A DNA stretch of 40,010 nucleotides from Paraburkholderia tagetis (lineage in GTDB: Bacteria > Pseudomonadota > Gammaproteobacteria > Burkholderiales > Burkholderiaceae), in the NCBI RefSeq assembly GCF_022213065.1, contig NZ_JAKLJA010000054.1, forward strand, positions 1-40,010, written 5' to 3'. Of the stretch, positions 15,549 through 24,461 are shown one piece after another. Numbering within the stretch: the stretch's first letter is position 1; the number at the start of each line of letters is the position of its first letter. A model generated the notes under the pieces. It saw only the letters and a program-made list of their open reading frames with translations. It made no database searches and had not been told where the DNA came from. The position numbers and the translations under genes were made by a program.

Positions 15549-18500
15549 TCAAGCCGCGTGGCGCGCCGCCCCGTTCTCCGGCGCGCGCCACTTCGCGATC
15601 AGCGTCGTCCACTTCGCGCGCGTGGCCTTGAGGTTGTTCTCCTTCACGTGGCCGTAGCCGCGAATCGCATCGGGCAGATTCGCGAGTTCGAGCGCGAGCG
15701 GGAGGTTCGCCTCGCTCAATCCACCGATGACCTCGCGCACGAGCGCTTCATACTCGCCGATCAACGCACGCTCGTGGCGACGCTCCTCGGTGCGGCCGAA
15801 CGGATCGAGCGCCGTGCCGCGCAGGAACTTGAGTTTCGCCAGCATGCGCATGGCCGTGAGCATGCGCGGACCGTACTGCTTCTTCACCAGATGACCCTTG
15901 TCGTCGTGCTTCGCGAACGACGGCGGCGCGAGATGGAAGTGGAGTTTCCAGTCACCCTCGAAGCTCGCTTTCAGCTTTTCGACAAACGCCGGATCGGCGT
16001 AAAGACGCGCGACCTCGTACTCGTCCTTGTACGCCATCAGCTTGTGCAGGTTCTTCGCCACCGCTTCGGTGAGCGGCTGTCCGTTCAAACCGCCATCGGG
16101 TCGGTCGAGCTTCGCTTCGGCGCGCCGCACCTCGTCGACGAACGTGCGATAGCGCTGCGCCCAAGCCTCGTTCTGATAGGCGGCGAGATACTGGGCGCGT
16201 TTTTCGATGAGCGTGTCGAGTGCCTTGGGCGTATGCAGCGAAACGATCCTGGCGTCCCCGGCATCGGCACCCGCGTCCGGAGCAGGCTGCTTCACGGTCA
16301 CCAGCCGGTCCACGACCTCGCGGTCGTGCGCGACGCGCCGGCCCCATTCGAAGGCCGCGAGGTTCTTCTCGACTTGCACTGCGTTCAACTCAATCGCGCG
16401 CGTGAGCGACTCGTGCATGAGCGGCAGCCAGCCGCGCTGCCAGGCGTAGCCGAGCACGAACGGATTCGTGTAGATCGCGTCGCCGAGCAGCGCGAGTGCA
16501 TAGCGGTTCGCATCGACGGTCGCGACCTGGTCGGCGCCTGCCGCGGAGCGCACGTCAGCCTCGGTGTTGGAGCCCGGGAACTGCCACTGAGGGTTCTTGA
16601 TGAACTCGGCCGTGGGCGTGGGCGCACTGTTGAGCACGACGTGCGTCCGGCCTTCGTGCATGCGCGAGATGCAGTCGTCGCTGGCGGTCACGATGGCGTC
16701 GCAGCCGATCACGAGCCCCGCCTCGCCCATGGCGATGCGAGTCGCGTGGATGTCCGTCGGGCGATTGGCGATCTGCACGTGGCTCATCACCGCGCCGCCC
16801 TTTTGCGCGAGGCCGGTCACGTCGAGCACGGTTACACCCTTCGCTTCGAGGTGCGCGGCCATGCCGAGCAGTGCGCCGATCGTCACGACCCCGGTGCCGC
16901 CCACGCCTGTCACGAGCACGCCATAGGGCTGGCCGATCGCCGGCACGTCGGGCATTGGCACGGGCGGCATCGCGTCGCTCACGACCGTGTTCGACTTCGG
17001 CTTGCGCAACTGGCCGCCTTCGACCGTGACGAAGCTCGGGCAGAAGCCCTTCACGCACGAGAAGTCTTTGTTGCAGGTGGACTGGTTGATCTTGCGCTTC
17101 GTGCCGTATTCGGTTTCGAGCGGCTCGACCGAGAGGCAATTCGACTGCACCGAGCAGTCGCCACAGCCTTCGCAGACCGCCTCGTTGATGACGACGCGCT
17201 TCGCCGGATCGGGATACGTGCCGCGCTTGCGGCGGCGGCGCTTCTCGGTCGCGCAGGTCTGGTCGTAGATCAGGATGGTCGTGCCGGCAATCTCGCGCAG
17301 TTCGCGCTGGATTGCGTCGAGCTGGTCGCGATGATGGATCGTCACGCCTGGCGCGAGCGTGGTGACGCCTTGATACTTTTGCGGCTCGTCGGTCACGATC
17401 ACGATCTTCGTCGCGCCTTCGGAGGCGAGCTGATGCGTGATCTGCGGCACGGTGAGCACGCCGTCCACGGGCTGGCCGCCCGTCATGGCGACCGCGTCGT
17501 TGTAGAGGATCTTGTAGGTGATGTTCGCCTTCGAGGCGATCGCCGCCCGGATCGCGAGCAGGCCCGAATGGAAGTAAGTGCCGTCGCCGAGGTTCGCGAA
17601 CACATGCTTGTCGTTCGTGAACGGCGACTGGCCGACCCACGCGACGCCTTCGCCGCCCATCTGGCTGGAGGTGCTCGTATTGCGGTCCATCCACACGGTC
17701 ATGTAGTGGCAGCCGATGCCGGCCATCGCGCGCGAGCCCTCGGGCACGTTGGTCGACGTATTGTGCGGGCAGCCCGAGCAGAACCAGGGCTTGCGCTCGG
17801 CCTGCACGCGCGGCTTCGCAAGCGCCTTTTCCTTCGCCTCGATCACGGCGATGCGCGAAGCAATGCGTGCGCGCACGTCCGAGGGCATCTCGAACTTGTC
17901 CAGACGCGTGGCGATGGCCTTGGCGATGATCGCGGGCGACAGTTCGTAGTGAGCGGGCAGGAGCCAGTTGCCCATCGGCACGGACCATTCGCCGCCGGCG
18001 CCGTCCTTTTCGTCGAACTTGCCGTACACCCGCGGACGCTGCGCGTCGGGCCAGTTGTAGAGCTCTTCCTTGATCGCGTATTCGAGAATCTGGCGCTTTT
18101 CCTCGACCACGAGAATCTCTTCGAGCCCGCGCGCGAACGCATGCGCGCCTTGGGCTTCGAGCGGCCACACGCAGCCCACCTTGTAGAGCCGCAGCCCGAT
18201 GCGCGAGCAGGTTTCGTCGTCGAGACCGAGGTCGGTGAGCGCCTGGCGCACGTCCAGATACGCCTTGCCGCCCGTGATGATGCCAAAGCGCGCATGCGGC
18301 GAATCGATCTCGATGCGATCGAGCTTGTTGGCGCGCACGTAGGCGAGGCCCGCGTACCACTTGTAGTCGAGCAGGCGTGCTTCCTGCACGAGCGGCGGAT
18401 CGGGCCAGCGGATGTTCAGGCCACCCTCGGGCATCGCGAAGTCTTCGGGCAGGATGATGTTCGTGCGATGTGGATCGATTTCCACCGATGCCGACGATTC

Positions 18501-19160
18501 GACCACGTCGGTCACGCACTTCATCGCGACCCAGAGACCCGAGTAGCGGCTCATGGCCCAGCCGTGCAGGCCGAAGTCGAGATATTCCTGCACATTCGAG
18601 GGGAACAGGACCGGCAGGCCGCAGGCCTTGAAGATGTGCTCGGACTGGTGCGCGAGCGTGGACGACTTGGCGGCATGGTCATCGCCGGCGAGGACGAGCA
18701 CGCCGCCGTGAGGCGACGAGCCGGCGGAATTGCCGTGCTTGAACACGTCGCCGCAGCGGTCGACGCCGGGACCCTTGCCGTACCACATGGAAAACACGCC
18801 GTCGTATTTCGCCGAGGGGTACAGGTTCACCTGCTGCGAACCCCACACGGCGGTCGCGGCGAGGTCTTCATTGACGCCGGGCTGAAATACGACCTGATGC
18901 GCGGCGAGATGCTGCTTCGCCTTCCAGAGGGACTGATCGAGGCCGCCCAGTGGCGAGCCGCGATAGCCCGAAATGAACCCCGCGGTATTGAGACCAGCGG
19001 CCTTGTCGCGTTCCTGTTGCAGCATCGGCAGGCGGACCAGCGCCTGGATGCCGCTCATGTACGCGCGGCCGCGTTCGAGGGTGTATTTGTCGTCGAGCGT
19101 GACGGAAGCGAGTGCGGCTTCGAGCGAAGCGCGCTGACCTGCGTCTAGCGGGGCATTCAT
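15549..19160 (-). CDS. Indolepyruvate ferredoxin oxidoreductase, fused alpha-beta subunits
   Basis: This 1203-residue enzyme oxidatively decarboxylates aryl-pyruvates (from Phe, Tyr, Trp) to aryl-acetyl-CoA. In order: the pyruvate oxidoreductase-like N-terminus (SGYRGSPLGGLD), the TPP-binding segment (FANLGDGTYFHSGLLAIRAA), an iron-sulfur cysteine motif (VCEGCGDCSVQSNCLSVEP), and the gamma-like domain (VTGVGGTGVVTIGALLG). The fused form is usual in beta-proteobacteria. The ATG at 19160 has GGAGGAAG upstream, better than an ATG seven codons earlier. Its product phenylacetyl-CoA would feed the paa enzymes encoded 5-9 kb away, which is inference from pathway logic. The region 19161-19569 holds no further gene. 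Confidence 0.92.
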   Translation of the reverse strand: MNAPLDAGQRASLEAALASVTLDDKYTLERGRAYMSGIQALVRLPMLQQERDKAAGLNTAGFISGYRGSPLGGLDQSLWKAKQHLAAHQVVFQPGVNEDLAATAVWGSQQVNLYPSAKYDGVFSMWYGKGPGVDRCGDVFKHGNSAGSSPHGGVLVLAGDDHAAKSSTLAHQSEHIFKACGLPVLFPSNVQEYLDFGLHGWAMSRYSGLWVAMKCVTDVVESSASVEIDPHRTNIILPEDFAMPEGGLNIRWPDPPLVQEARLLDYKWYAGLAYVRANKLDRIEIDSPHARFGIITGGKAYLDVRQALTDLGLDDETCSRIGLRLYKVGCVWPLEAQGAHAFARGLEEILVVEEKRQILEYAIKEELYNWPDAQRPRVYGKFDEKDGAGGEWSVPMGNWLLPAHYELSPAIIAKAIATRLDKFEMPSDVRARIASRIAVIEAKEKALAKPRVQAERKPWFCSGCPHNTSTNVPEGSRAMAGIGCHYMTVWMDRNTSTSSQMGGEGVAWVGQSPFTNDKHVFANLGDGTYFHSGLLAIRAAIASKANITYKILYNDAVAMTGGQPVDGVLTVPQITHQLASEGATKIVIVTDEPQKYQGVTTLAPGVTIHHRDQLDAIQRELREIAGTTILIYDQTCATEKRRRRKRGTYPDPAKRVVINEAVCEGCGDCSVQSNCLSVEPLETEYGTKRKINQSTCNKDFSCVKGFCPSFVTVEGGQLRKPKSNTVVSDAMPPVPMPDVPAIGQPYGVLVTGVGGTGVVTIGALLGMAAHLEAKGVTVLDVTGLAQKGGAVMSHVQIANRPTDIHATRIAMGEAGLVIGCDAIVTASDDCISRMHEGRTHVVLNSAPTPTAEFIKNPQWQFPGSNTEADVRSAAGADQVATVDANRYALALLGDAIYTNPFVLGYAWQRGWLPLMHESLTRAIELNAVQVEKNLAAFEWGRRVAHDREVVDRLVTVKQPAPDAGADAGDARIVSLHTPKALDTLIEKRAQYLAAYQNEAWAQRYRTFVDEVRRAEAKLDRPDGGLNGQPLTEAVAKNLHKLMAYKDEYEVARLYADPAFVEKLKASFEGDWKLHFHLAPPSFAKHDDKGHLVKKQYGPRMLTAMRMLAKLKFLRGTALDPFGRTEERRHERALIGEYEALVREVIGGLSEANLPLALELANLPDAIRGYGHVKENNLKATRAKWTTLIAKWRAPENGAARHAA

Positions 19161-19569
19161 TATGTGTCTTCCTCCATCCAACCAATCCGTTGTTGGGATC
19201 GCCAGAACGCTTCACGACCTTCGGCGTCTCGTGAACGCGTTGGCCAAGGCTCGCCATGGTGGCTTGTGTTGAACGATGGTAGCACTCGGATAAACCCGCC
19301 GCCTTCACGGGAAACCCTGCATGAATCGTGCGAGCCACGCACTGTCAGGCTTGATTCAGCGGCCGTGTAAGAGCCCTGAAGGTCCTGTGTAACAAAGGAT
19401 GTGTCGGAGTTCGGTGCGAGGTAACAGCGTGTAAAAGTTGCACCGCAGAGTGTCACCCTTGAATATCCTCTCTACCTTCCTCATCTGTACGAACCGCGAC
19501 GCGCCCGAAGAAATTCAGGGTGCGAACGTGGCATTGTGCAGTGACAGGCAGTCTGAAAAAGGAGTACGC

Positions 19570-19764
19570 ATGAACCATCGACATATCCAGACCTTCCTGA
19601 CGGTTTCGGCCGCGTTCTTCGCCATGAGCGCGCCGCTGCATTCGAACGCCAGCACGAAAAGCGGCGCGAACGAATCGACGTCGTGCGCGCAGTACACGCT
19701 GTGTGCCAAGGCTGACTCGAACGCCATGCTCGCTGTGAAAGCCGAGCGGAGCGTCAAACGCTAA
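19570..19764 (+). CDS. Small exported hypothetical protein
   Basis: The 64-residue product begins MNHRHIQTFLTVSAAFFAMSA, a signal peptide, with probable cleavage after SNA. The mature peptide of about 37 residues has two cysteines (SCAQYTLC) that could form a disulfide. The ATG at 19570 has GGAG six bases upstream, which decides the start over the longer open frame from 19438. A long-stem terminator follows. I do not recognise a family. Confidence 0.6.
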   Translation: MNHRHIQTFLTVSAAFFAMSAPLHSNASTKSGANESTSCAQYTLCAKADSNAMLAVKAERSVKR

Positions 19765-19844
19765 TCCCGATGCAGCGCTGATCCGCGCAGCATTCCATTC
19801 ATCCGAATCCATTGCCGGGGTGTGCGGCGGCGGATTCCAAAACT

Positions 19845-19880
19845 AAAAAGGGCGAAGATCGTGTGATCTTCGCCCTTTTT
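19845..19880. terminator. Bidirectional terminator between the small peptide gene and hppD
   Basis: A perfect 16-bp stem (19845-19860 with 19865-19880) and 4-base loop, with A-run and T-run in the arms. It serves both convergent units. Confidence 0.9.
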
Positions 19881-19910
19881 GCATCCTGATAACGCGAAAT
19901 TTTGCGTCGC

Positions 19911-21008
19911 TTAGGCCTTGTCTTTCACCACGCCGCGGCGGATCTGGTCGAGTTCAATTGATTCGAACAGCGCCTTGAAGTTGCCCTCGCCGAAGCCCTG
20001 ATTACCCTTGCGCTGAATGATCTCGAAGAAGATCGGGCCAATCTGGTTTTCCGTGAAGATCTGCAACAGCAGGTCTTCGGGCATCCCGTCGATCAGGATC
20101 TTGCGCTTCTTCAGCTCGTCCAGTGGTTCGCCGTGATTCGGAATGCGGCGGTCCACGAGTTCGTAATACGTGTCGATCGTATCGAGCAGCGCGATTTTTG
20201 AGGCGCGCAGGCCATCCACCGTGCGGTAGATGTCATTGCTGCCGAGCGCGATGTGCTGGATGCCTTCGCCGTGGTACGCGTCGAGATATTCCTGGATCTG
20301 GCCAGCCGTCTCGCCGCCTTCCTCGTTGATCGGAATGCGGATCTTGCCGCAGGGCGAAGTCATCGCCTTCGACTTCACGCCCGTCACCTTGCCTTCGATG
20401 TCGAAGTAGCGGATTTCGCGGAAGTTGAAGAGGCGTTCGTAGAACTCCGCCCATTCGTTCATGCGGCCACGATGCACGTTATGCGTGAGGTGGTCGATGT
20501 AGGTGAGGCCGTGGCCGACCGGGTTCTGCTCGGCGCCCGGAATCGGCTCGAAGTCGACGTCATAGATGCTGATGTCGCCGATGCTGCCCGGCGCCGCGCC
20601 GTTCTTGCCGCGCCAGCGGTCGACGAAATAAATGAGCGAGTCGCCAATGCCCTTGATGGCCGGAATATTCAGCTCCATCGGGCCGGTCTTGTTGTCAAAG
20701 CCCCATGCGCCCAGTTCGAGGGCGTGCTTGTAAGCCTTGGCGGCGTCCTGCACGCGGAACGCGATTGCGCAGATCGACGGGCCGTGCAGGCGCGCGAAAC
20801 GCTGCGCGAACGAATCCGGCTCGCCGTTGACGATGAAGTTGATGTCGCCCTGACGGTAGAGCGTCACGTCTTTATGACGATGACGTGCCACGGCGGTGAA
20901 GCCCATGCTCTCGAACAGCTTGCCGAGCGCCTTGGGGTCCGGCGCGGTGTATTCGATGAACTCGAAGCCGTCGGTGCCGACGGGGTTCTCCCAGGTGGAT
21001 ACGTGCAT
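19911..21008 (-). CDS. hppD: 4-hydroxyphenylpyruvate dioxygenase
   Basis: HPPD converts 4-hydroxyphenylpyruvate to homogentisate in tyrosine degradation using Fe(II) and O2. The 365-residue protein has two vicinal-oxygen-chelate domains; the iron ligands are visible as His173 (IDHLTHNV), His252 (IQHIAL) and Glu329 (FFEIIQR). The C-terminal QGFGEGNFKALFESIE is the conserved gating helix. The start MHVSTWENP follows GGAGACAACC. The gene is divergent from an Lrp/AsnC gene, 154 bases apart, a usual arrangement for regulation by that protein. Confidence 0.95.
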   Translation of the reverse strand: MHVSTWENPVGTDGFEFIEYTAPDPKALGKLFESMGFTAVARHRHKDVTLYRQGDINFIVNGEPDSFAQRFARLHGPSICAIAFRVQDAAKAYKHALELGAWGFDNKTGPMELNIPAIKGIGDSLIYFVDRWRGKNGAAPGSIGDISIYDVDFEPIPGAEQNPVGHGLTYIDHLTHNVHRGRMNEWAEFYERLFNFREIRYFDIEGKVTGVKSKAMTSPCGKIRIPINEEGGETAGQIQEYLDAYHGEGIQHIALGSNDIYRTVDGLRASKIALLDTIDTYYELVDRRIPNHGEPLDELKKRKILIDGMPEDLLLQIFTENQIGPIFFEIIQRKGNQGFGEGNFKALFESIELDQIRRGVVKDKA

Positions 21009-21162
21009 GGTTGTCTCCAGTGTCGATCGCGCAATGTCGCGGAATGCTGATGTCGTGCGGCAAAGTGTAGCTGTCCAGATTGGGCGAAAGCTTGCGAGTT
21101 GGGTCGCATGATCGGCAATTTGCGCTATAAACTGCTTTAATCAAGACAATGGGTGGCAGAAA

Positions 21163-21657
21163 ATGGCGGACATCGAACTGGACGCGATCGACCGGCGGAT
21201 TCTGGCGATTCTTCAGGAGAATGGCCGGCTCTCGAATCAGGAAATTGCCGAGCGTGTGAATCTCTCGCCAAGCCCGTGCCTGCGGCGCATCCGGCGGCTC
21301 GAGGAGATCGGTGTGATACGCAGCTATGTCGCGCTGCTCGACGCGCAGAAGCTAGGGCTCGACCTGCTGGCCTATGTGAACGTGCGGCTGGAAAAACGTG
21401 GGCCCACGGCGGCGGGGCGCGAAGGGGTCACTCATGCGGAGCTTTTTCGCGCGGCAGTGCAGACTTGGCCGGAAGTGGTGGCGTGTCACGCGATGACGGG
21501 TGACATGGATTTCCTGCTGCGCGTACAGGTGGAGGATATGGCGCACTTCTCGCGCTTCGTGCAGGACCAGTTGCTGCATCACCCGTCGGTGATCGATGTG
21601 AAGTCGAGCTTTTCGCTCCAGACCTTCAAGGAGACAACGGCGCTGCCTATTATTTGA
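21163..21657 (+). CDS. Lrp/AsnC-family transcriptional regulator
   Basis: The 164-residue regulator has an N-terminal winged HTH (LDAIDRRILAILQENGRLSNQEIAERVNLSPSPCLRRIRRLEE, residues 4-47) and a C-terminal ligand-binding RAM domain (about 70-155; VVACHAMTGDMDFLLRVQVEDM). Proteins of this type sense amino acids. It is divergent from hppD, so control of hppD by tyrosine or phenylalanine is likely but inferred. The start at 21163 places the HTH at the usual position. Confidence 0.92.
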   Translation: MADIELDAIDRRILAILQENGRLSNQEIAERVNLSPSPCLRRIRRLEEIGVIRSYVALLDAQKLGLDLLAYVNVRLEKRGPTAAGREGVTHAELFRAAVQTWPEVVACHAMTGDMDFLLRVQVEDMAHFSRFVQDQLLHHPSVIDVKSSFSLQTFKETTALPII

Positions 21658-21747
21658 ACCCTATTTGGCCCAGGTTGGCCCCGATTTGCGCCTTGAATTT
21701 GAGCGCTAGCTTTGATCCTTCAGGCGCCGGTTACGCCGCCCAGATGC

Positions 21748-21772
21748 AAAAAAGCGGCCGAAGCCGCTTTTT
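21748..21772. terminator. Bidirectional terminator
   Basis: AAAGCGGC (21751-21758), CGAA loop, GCCGCTTT (21763-21770), flanked by A and T runs. It separates the Lrp gene and the convergent acetyltransferase gene. Confidence 0.85.
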
Positions 21773-21802
21773 CTCGATCTACTTCAGCCAATGGGGCAGG
21801 AG

Positions 21803-22468
21803 TCATGCCGCAACTGCTTGCGGGAGGATCGTCTCGATCAGCCTGGACGCCTGGCGTGCCTGGCGTTTGAGTGCATAGTCGAACACGGCCGCCTGCTCCT
21901 GGAGCATTTCCGCGATGATGCTGCTCTGGTCGGCGGGGTCGAGCGAGAGATACGCATCGGCCTCGCCATAGGCGTACTCGATCTTCATGCCCGACTTCTT
22001 CGCGATATGCATCATCGTGGAATTGCGCGACAGACAGTGCATATAGAGCGTGGTGACGTGCGTGTTGCGGCTGCGGATAGCGGCGCGCTCGAACAGTTTC
22101 GTGCCGATGCCCTGGCCGCGCGCGCTTTCAAGCACGGAGACGCCGAACTCGGCGGTGCGGCCGTTACCGTCGGCCGGCAGATAGGCCAGATGGCCGACGC
22201 CCACGAGCTGAAGCTGATGGTCGAACACGCCGAAGACGGTGTCGCGCGTGAAGTCCATCGAGCGGACGTAGTTCTCGATTACGTGATCCGGTGCCGCCTG
22301 GCCGAAGCGCAGGAGGCGGTCCTCGGTGTCGAGCGCGAGGAAGTGCGTGAGCAGGCGTTCGCGGTCGGCAGAGGTGAGGACACGCACCATGGCAGGCGAA
22401 TGACCGGACGATAGCGAGCGGCCGGACGGCAGAATCGGCTCGTTAGCAGGGGTCGAAAGCTTGTTCAT
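21803..22468 (-). CDS. GNAT-family N-acetyltransferase
   Basis: The 221-residue protein has the acetyl-CoA-binding motif A: FGVSVLESARGQGIGTKLFERAA (about residues 108-130), preceded by strand VVGVGHLAYLP-like residues and followed by LYMHCLSRNSTMMHIAKKSGM, the usual motif B. The C-terminal 60 residues form an extra helical segment. The substrate cannot be read from sequence. AAGGAG lies about ten bases before the ATG at 22468. It is monocistronic. Confidence 0.85.
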   Translation of the reverse strand: MNKLSTPANEPILPSGRSLSSGHSPAMVRVLTSADRERLLTHFLALDTEDRLLRFGQAAPDHVIENYVRSMDFTRDTVFGVFDHQLQLVGVGHLAYLPADGNGRTAEFGVSVLESARGQGIGTKLFERAAIRSRNTHVTTLYMHCLSRNSTMMHIAKKSGMKIEYAYGEADAYLSLDPADQSSIIAEMLQEQAAVFDYALKRQARQASRLIETILPQAVAA

Positions 22469-22718
22469 GATGGGTTCTCCTTAGAATGCGAGGTACGGCG
22501 CACGCATGATGCACCGCAAAACGAATTCTAGCGGAAACCCTGGGTGCGATCTAGGGAAAACCCGTATTTCGAATCTGAGGATCGCGTCTAATTGCCAGGA
22601 TTGATCGCGTAAATAATTGATTTTAAACGATTATGTTTTTTGGGTAGCTTGACGTATCAACTGTTGCGTCGATGTGACTTATTGCGTTGCATCAATTTGA
22701 TCTGAAAAATCGCGCCTG

Positions 22719-23321
22719 TCAGACGGCCTTCAGACCGTGGTCGATCACCTCGATGACCTGCTCGGCGAAGTCCCGGTACCCCATGCGGCCGCCCGGCTTG
22801 AGCCAGGTGAAGGTCCAGTTGATCATGCCGAACACCATCATGGTCAGCGACGTCTGGTTTTCCGTCGTCACTCGACCGGGATAGGCACGCGCAAGCTGGC
22901 GCGTGAATGCGGCGACCACGTCGCGCTGGCGGTTCAGGACGATCTCGCGCTGCGCGTCGACGAGGTACTTCACGTCGTTGAGCAGGGCCACATGACGGCT
23001 GTGCGAGGTCTCGTATTCGGCGAGGAACGCGCGGATCAATTCGGCGAACGTCTCGCGCTCGTCGAGGCCCCGTCTCTGGCTGGCGCCTTCCACCTCGGCA
23101 ATGATCAGCATCAACCGCTTCGTGTAGCGGTCGAGCAGATCGAAGAGGATGGCTTCCTTGCTCTCGTAATAGTGGTAGAGGCGCGCCTTCGAAGTCCCGC
23201 TCGCCGCAGCGAGATCGGACATCGACGTGCTTGGGTAGCTCGTTTGTGCGAACTTGGCGGCCGCGAGCTCGAGGATCTGGTCGCGTTGCGTTTCGTGGTC
23301 GGGCGCTCGGGTGCGTGCCAT
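22719..23321 (-). CDS. paaR: TetR-family repressor of phenylacetate catabolism
   Basis: The 200-residue protein has a TetR N-terminal HTH (RDQILELAAAKFAQTSYPSTSMSDLAAASGTSKARLYHYYESKEAILF, residues 13-60) and a helical C-terminal domain. Its place next to the paaABCDE operon fits PaaR, which in Burkholderia releases its operator when phenylacetyl-CoA binds. A perfect palindrome of TetR type lies in the paaA promoter in this window. The gene follows the DUF1835 gene by 6 bases, so the two are cotranscribed. The stretch 22469-22718 downstream is AT-rich and shows no gene. Confidence 0.87.
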   Translation of the reverse strand: MARTRAPDHETQRDQILELAAAKFAQTSYPSTSMSDLAAASGTSKARLYHYYESKEAILFDLLDRYTKRLMLIIAEVEGASQRRGLDERETFAELIRAFLAEYETSHSRHVALLNDVKYLVDAQREIVLNRQRDVVAAFTRQLARAYPGRVTTENQTSLTMMVFGMINWTFTWLKPGGRMGYRDFAEQVIEVIDHGLKAV

Positions 23322-23327
23322 GGAGTA

Positions 23328-24230
23328 TCAGCGGGGAAGGGAAAGATGGGCTGCGGTGCGTGGGAGCGCGGGACGTGCGCCGTGCGAACGGTGAGTGGTG
23401 GCGCACGCGCTGGCTTCGGCGGCGCTCGCCTGCGCGACGCACATGTCGTCGCGCAGGCGCAATTCACCGGCGGCGGCCAGCTCGCGCAGGCGCCAGAGCA
23501 CGAACGGCTCGCCGACCGTGAGACCCGCGCCGCCACGCACGAGCGCCGCGCCGAGTGTGTCGCATGCGAGCCAAGACGTGCCCGCCGTGCCTGACGTGCT
23601 GGCAGGCTGGGACGCGCCAAGGATCTCCAGGATCAGCGCATCCAGATCGGCCCACGTGCCGCTCGTGAACGTATTGTCGCGCCAGCGGCGCATCTCGCCG
23701 TTGGCGAACTTCGCTTCCTGCCATTCGAGCGCGAGCCGCGTAATGCGCAGCACCGAAATCGGTGCGGCGTCCGGCAGGTGCGCCAGCAGACGTGCGGCGG
23801 CCGCATCGGGCGGCCCGGCCAGGTCGTCCGCCGCGAGGCGCACCTCGTTCAGGCGCTGGGGCGCGTTACGCAGCCGGTAGCAGACGCGCCGTAGCGCGAG
23901 CTGGTCGGCGGCGTTGTGTGTGTGCCAGATCACAACGTGGGCGTCGCTGGCCTCCAGGGCGGCCAGCGCCATGCAGTCGTCCTGCACGAGCGTCTCGGGC
24001 ATGCCGTCCAGGCGTTGCCAGAAAGCCGTGCGCTGTGTGGCCCCCGGGTTGCCTGTCTCGTCGATGTCGCGCAGCGGCCCGACCGTCAGGTCGTCGGCCA
24101 GTGCGATCACGCGCTCGGCCGGTCCCCCTGCGGGTGCGTTTTCGCTGCGGCGCGAAGCTTCACGGGCCTGGAGGGCCTGACGCAGCGCGGCCGCTGCCGG
24201 CTCGCCGTGGATGAGGTGGATCGTGGTCAT
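23328..24230 (-). CDS. DUF1835 domain-containing protein
   Basis: The 300-residue protein opens with TTIHLIHGEPAAAALRQAL and later has VIALADDLTVGPLRDID, VVIWHTHNAADQLALRRVCYRL, both hallmarks of DUF1835; the C-terminal half matches the partner domain with WRLRELAAAGELRLRDD. Function is unknown. The ATG at 24230 begins the domain; upstream in-frame sequence lies in the terminator region. It is 6 bases upstream of paaR and so is probably in the same transcript, which links it to the phenylacetate regulon by position only. Confidence 0.8.
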   Translation of the reverse strand: MTTIHLIHGEPAAAALRQALQAREASRRSENAPAGGPAERVIALADDLTVGPLRDIDETGNPGATQRTAFWQRLDGMPETLVQDDCMALAALEASDAHVVIWHTHNAADQLALRRVCYRLRNAPQRLNEVRLAADDLAGPPDAAAARLLAHLPDAAPISVLRITRLALEWQEAKFANGEMRRWRDNTFTSGTWADLDALILEILGASQPASTSGTAGTSWLACDTLGAALVRGGAGLTVGEPFVLWRLRELAAAGELRLRDDMCVAQASAAEASACATTHRSHGARPALPRTAAHLSLPR

Positions 24231-24291
24231 CGACAACTCGTTGCGTTCGCTTTGTTTGAACGCCGAAGACGCCTGAAAGCGCGCCAAAGAC

Positions 24292-24348
24292 AAAAGGGGC
24301 CGCCCGCGAGTGTGCAGCGCTGCGCTGCAACACCGGCGGGCGGCCCCT
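24292..24348 (-). terminator. Terminator of the paaABCDE operon
   Basis: AGGGGCCGCCCGC (24295-24307) pairs with 24336-24348; the 28-base loop holds a second small hairpin (GCAGC/GCTGC). On the minus strand TTTT follows. It separates paaE from the DUF1835-paaR unit. Confidence 0.65.
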
Positions 24349-24461
24349 AGTGTAAGCGGATCGCCTGCGGGCCGAAAGCGTGTCGTTGATTTAAGGCTTA
24401 TTCCTGAAATCGGACGACCTCGCACGATGCCGCGGGGCGCGAACAGGCCCCGCCGCTTTCG

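Noticed and set aside
15522..19148. Very long open frame (about 1200 codons) on the plus strand opposite the indolepyruvate oxidoreductase gene
   Set aside because: It mirrors the real gene in a GC-rich genome where antisense frames lack stops. The composition (Arg, His, Val, Ala) fits no family, while the minus strand gives a full enzyme.
19164..19370. Small plus-strand gene upstream of the exported peptide
   Set aside because: No ribosome binding site or recognisable sequence; it covers the 5' region of the oxidoreductase gene.
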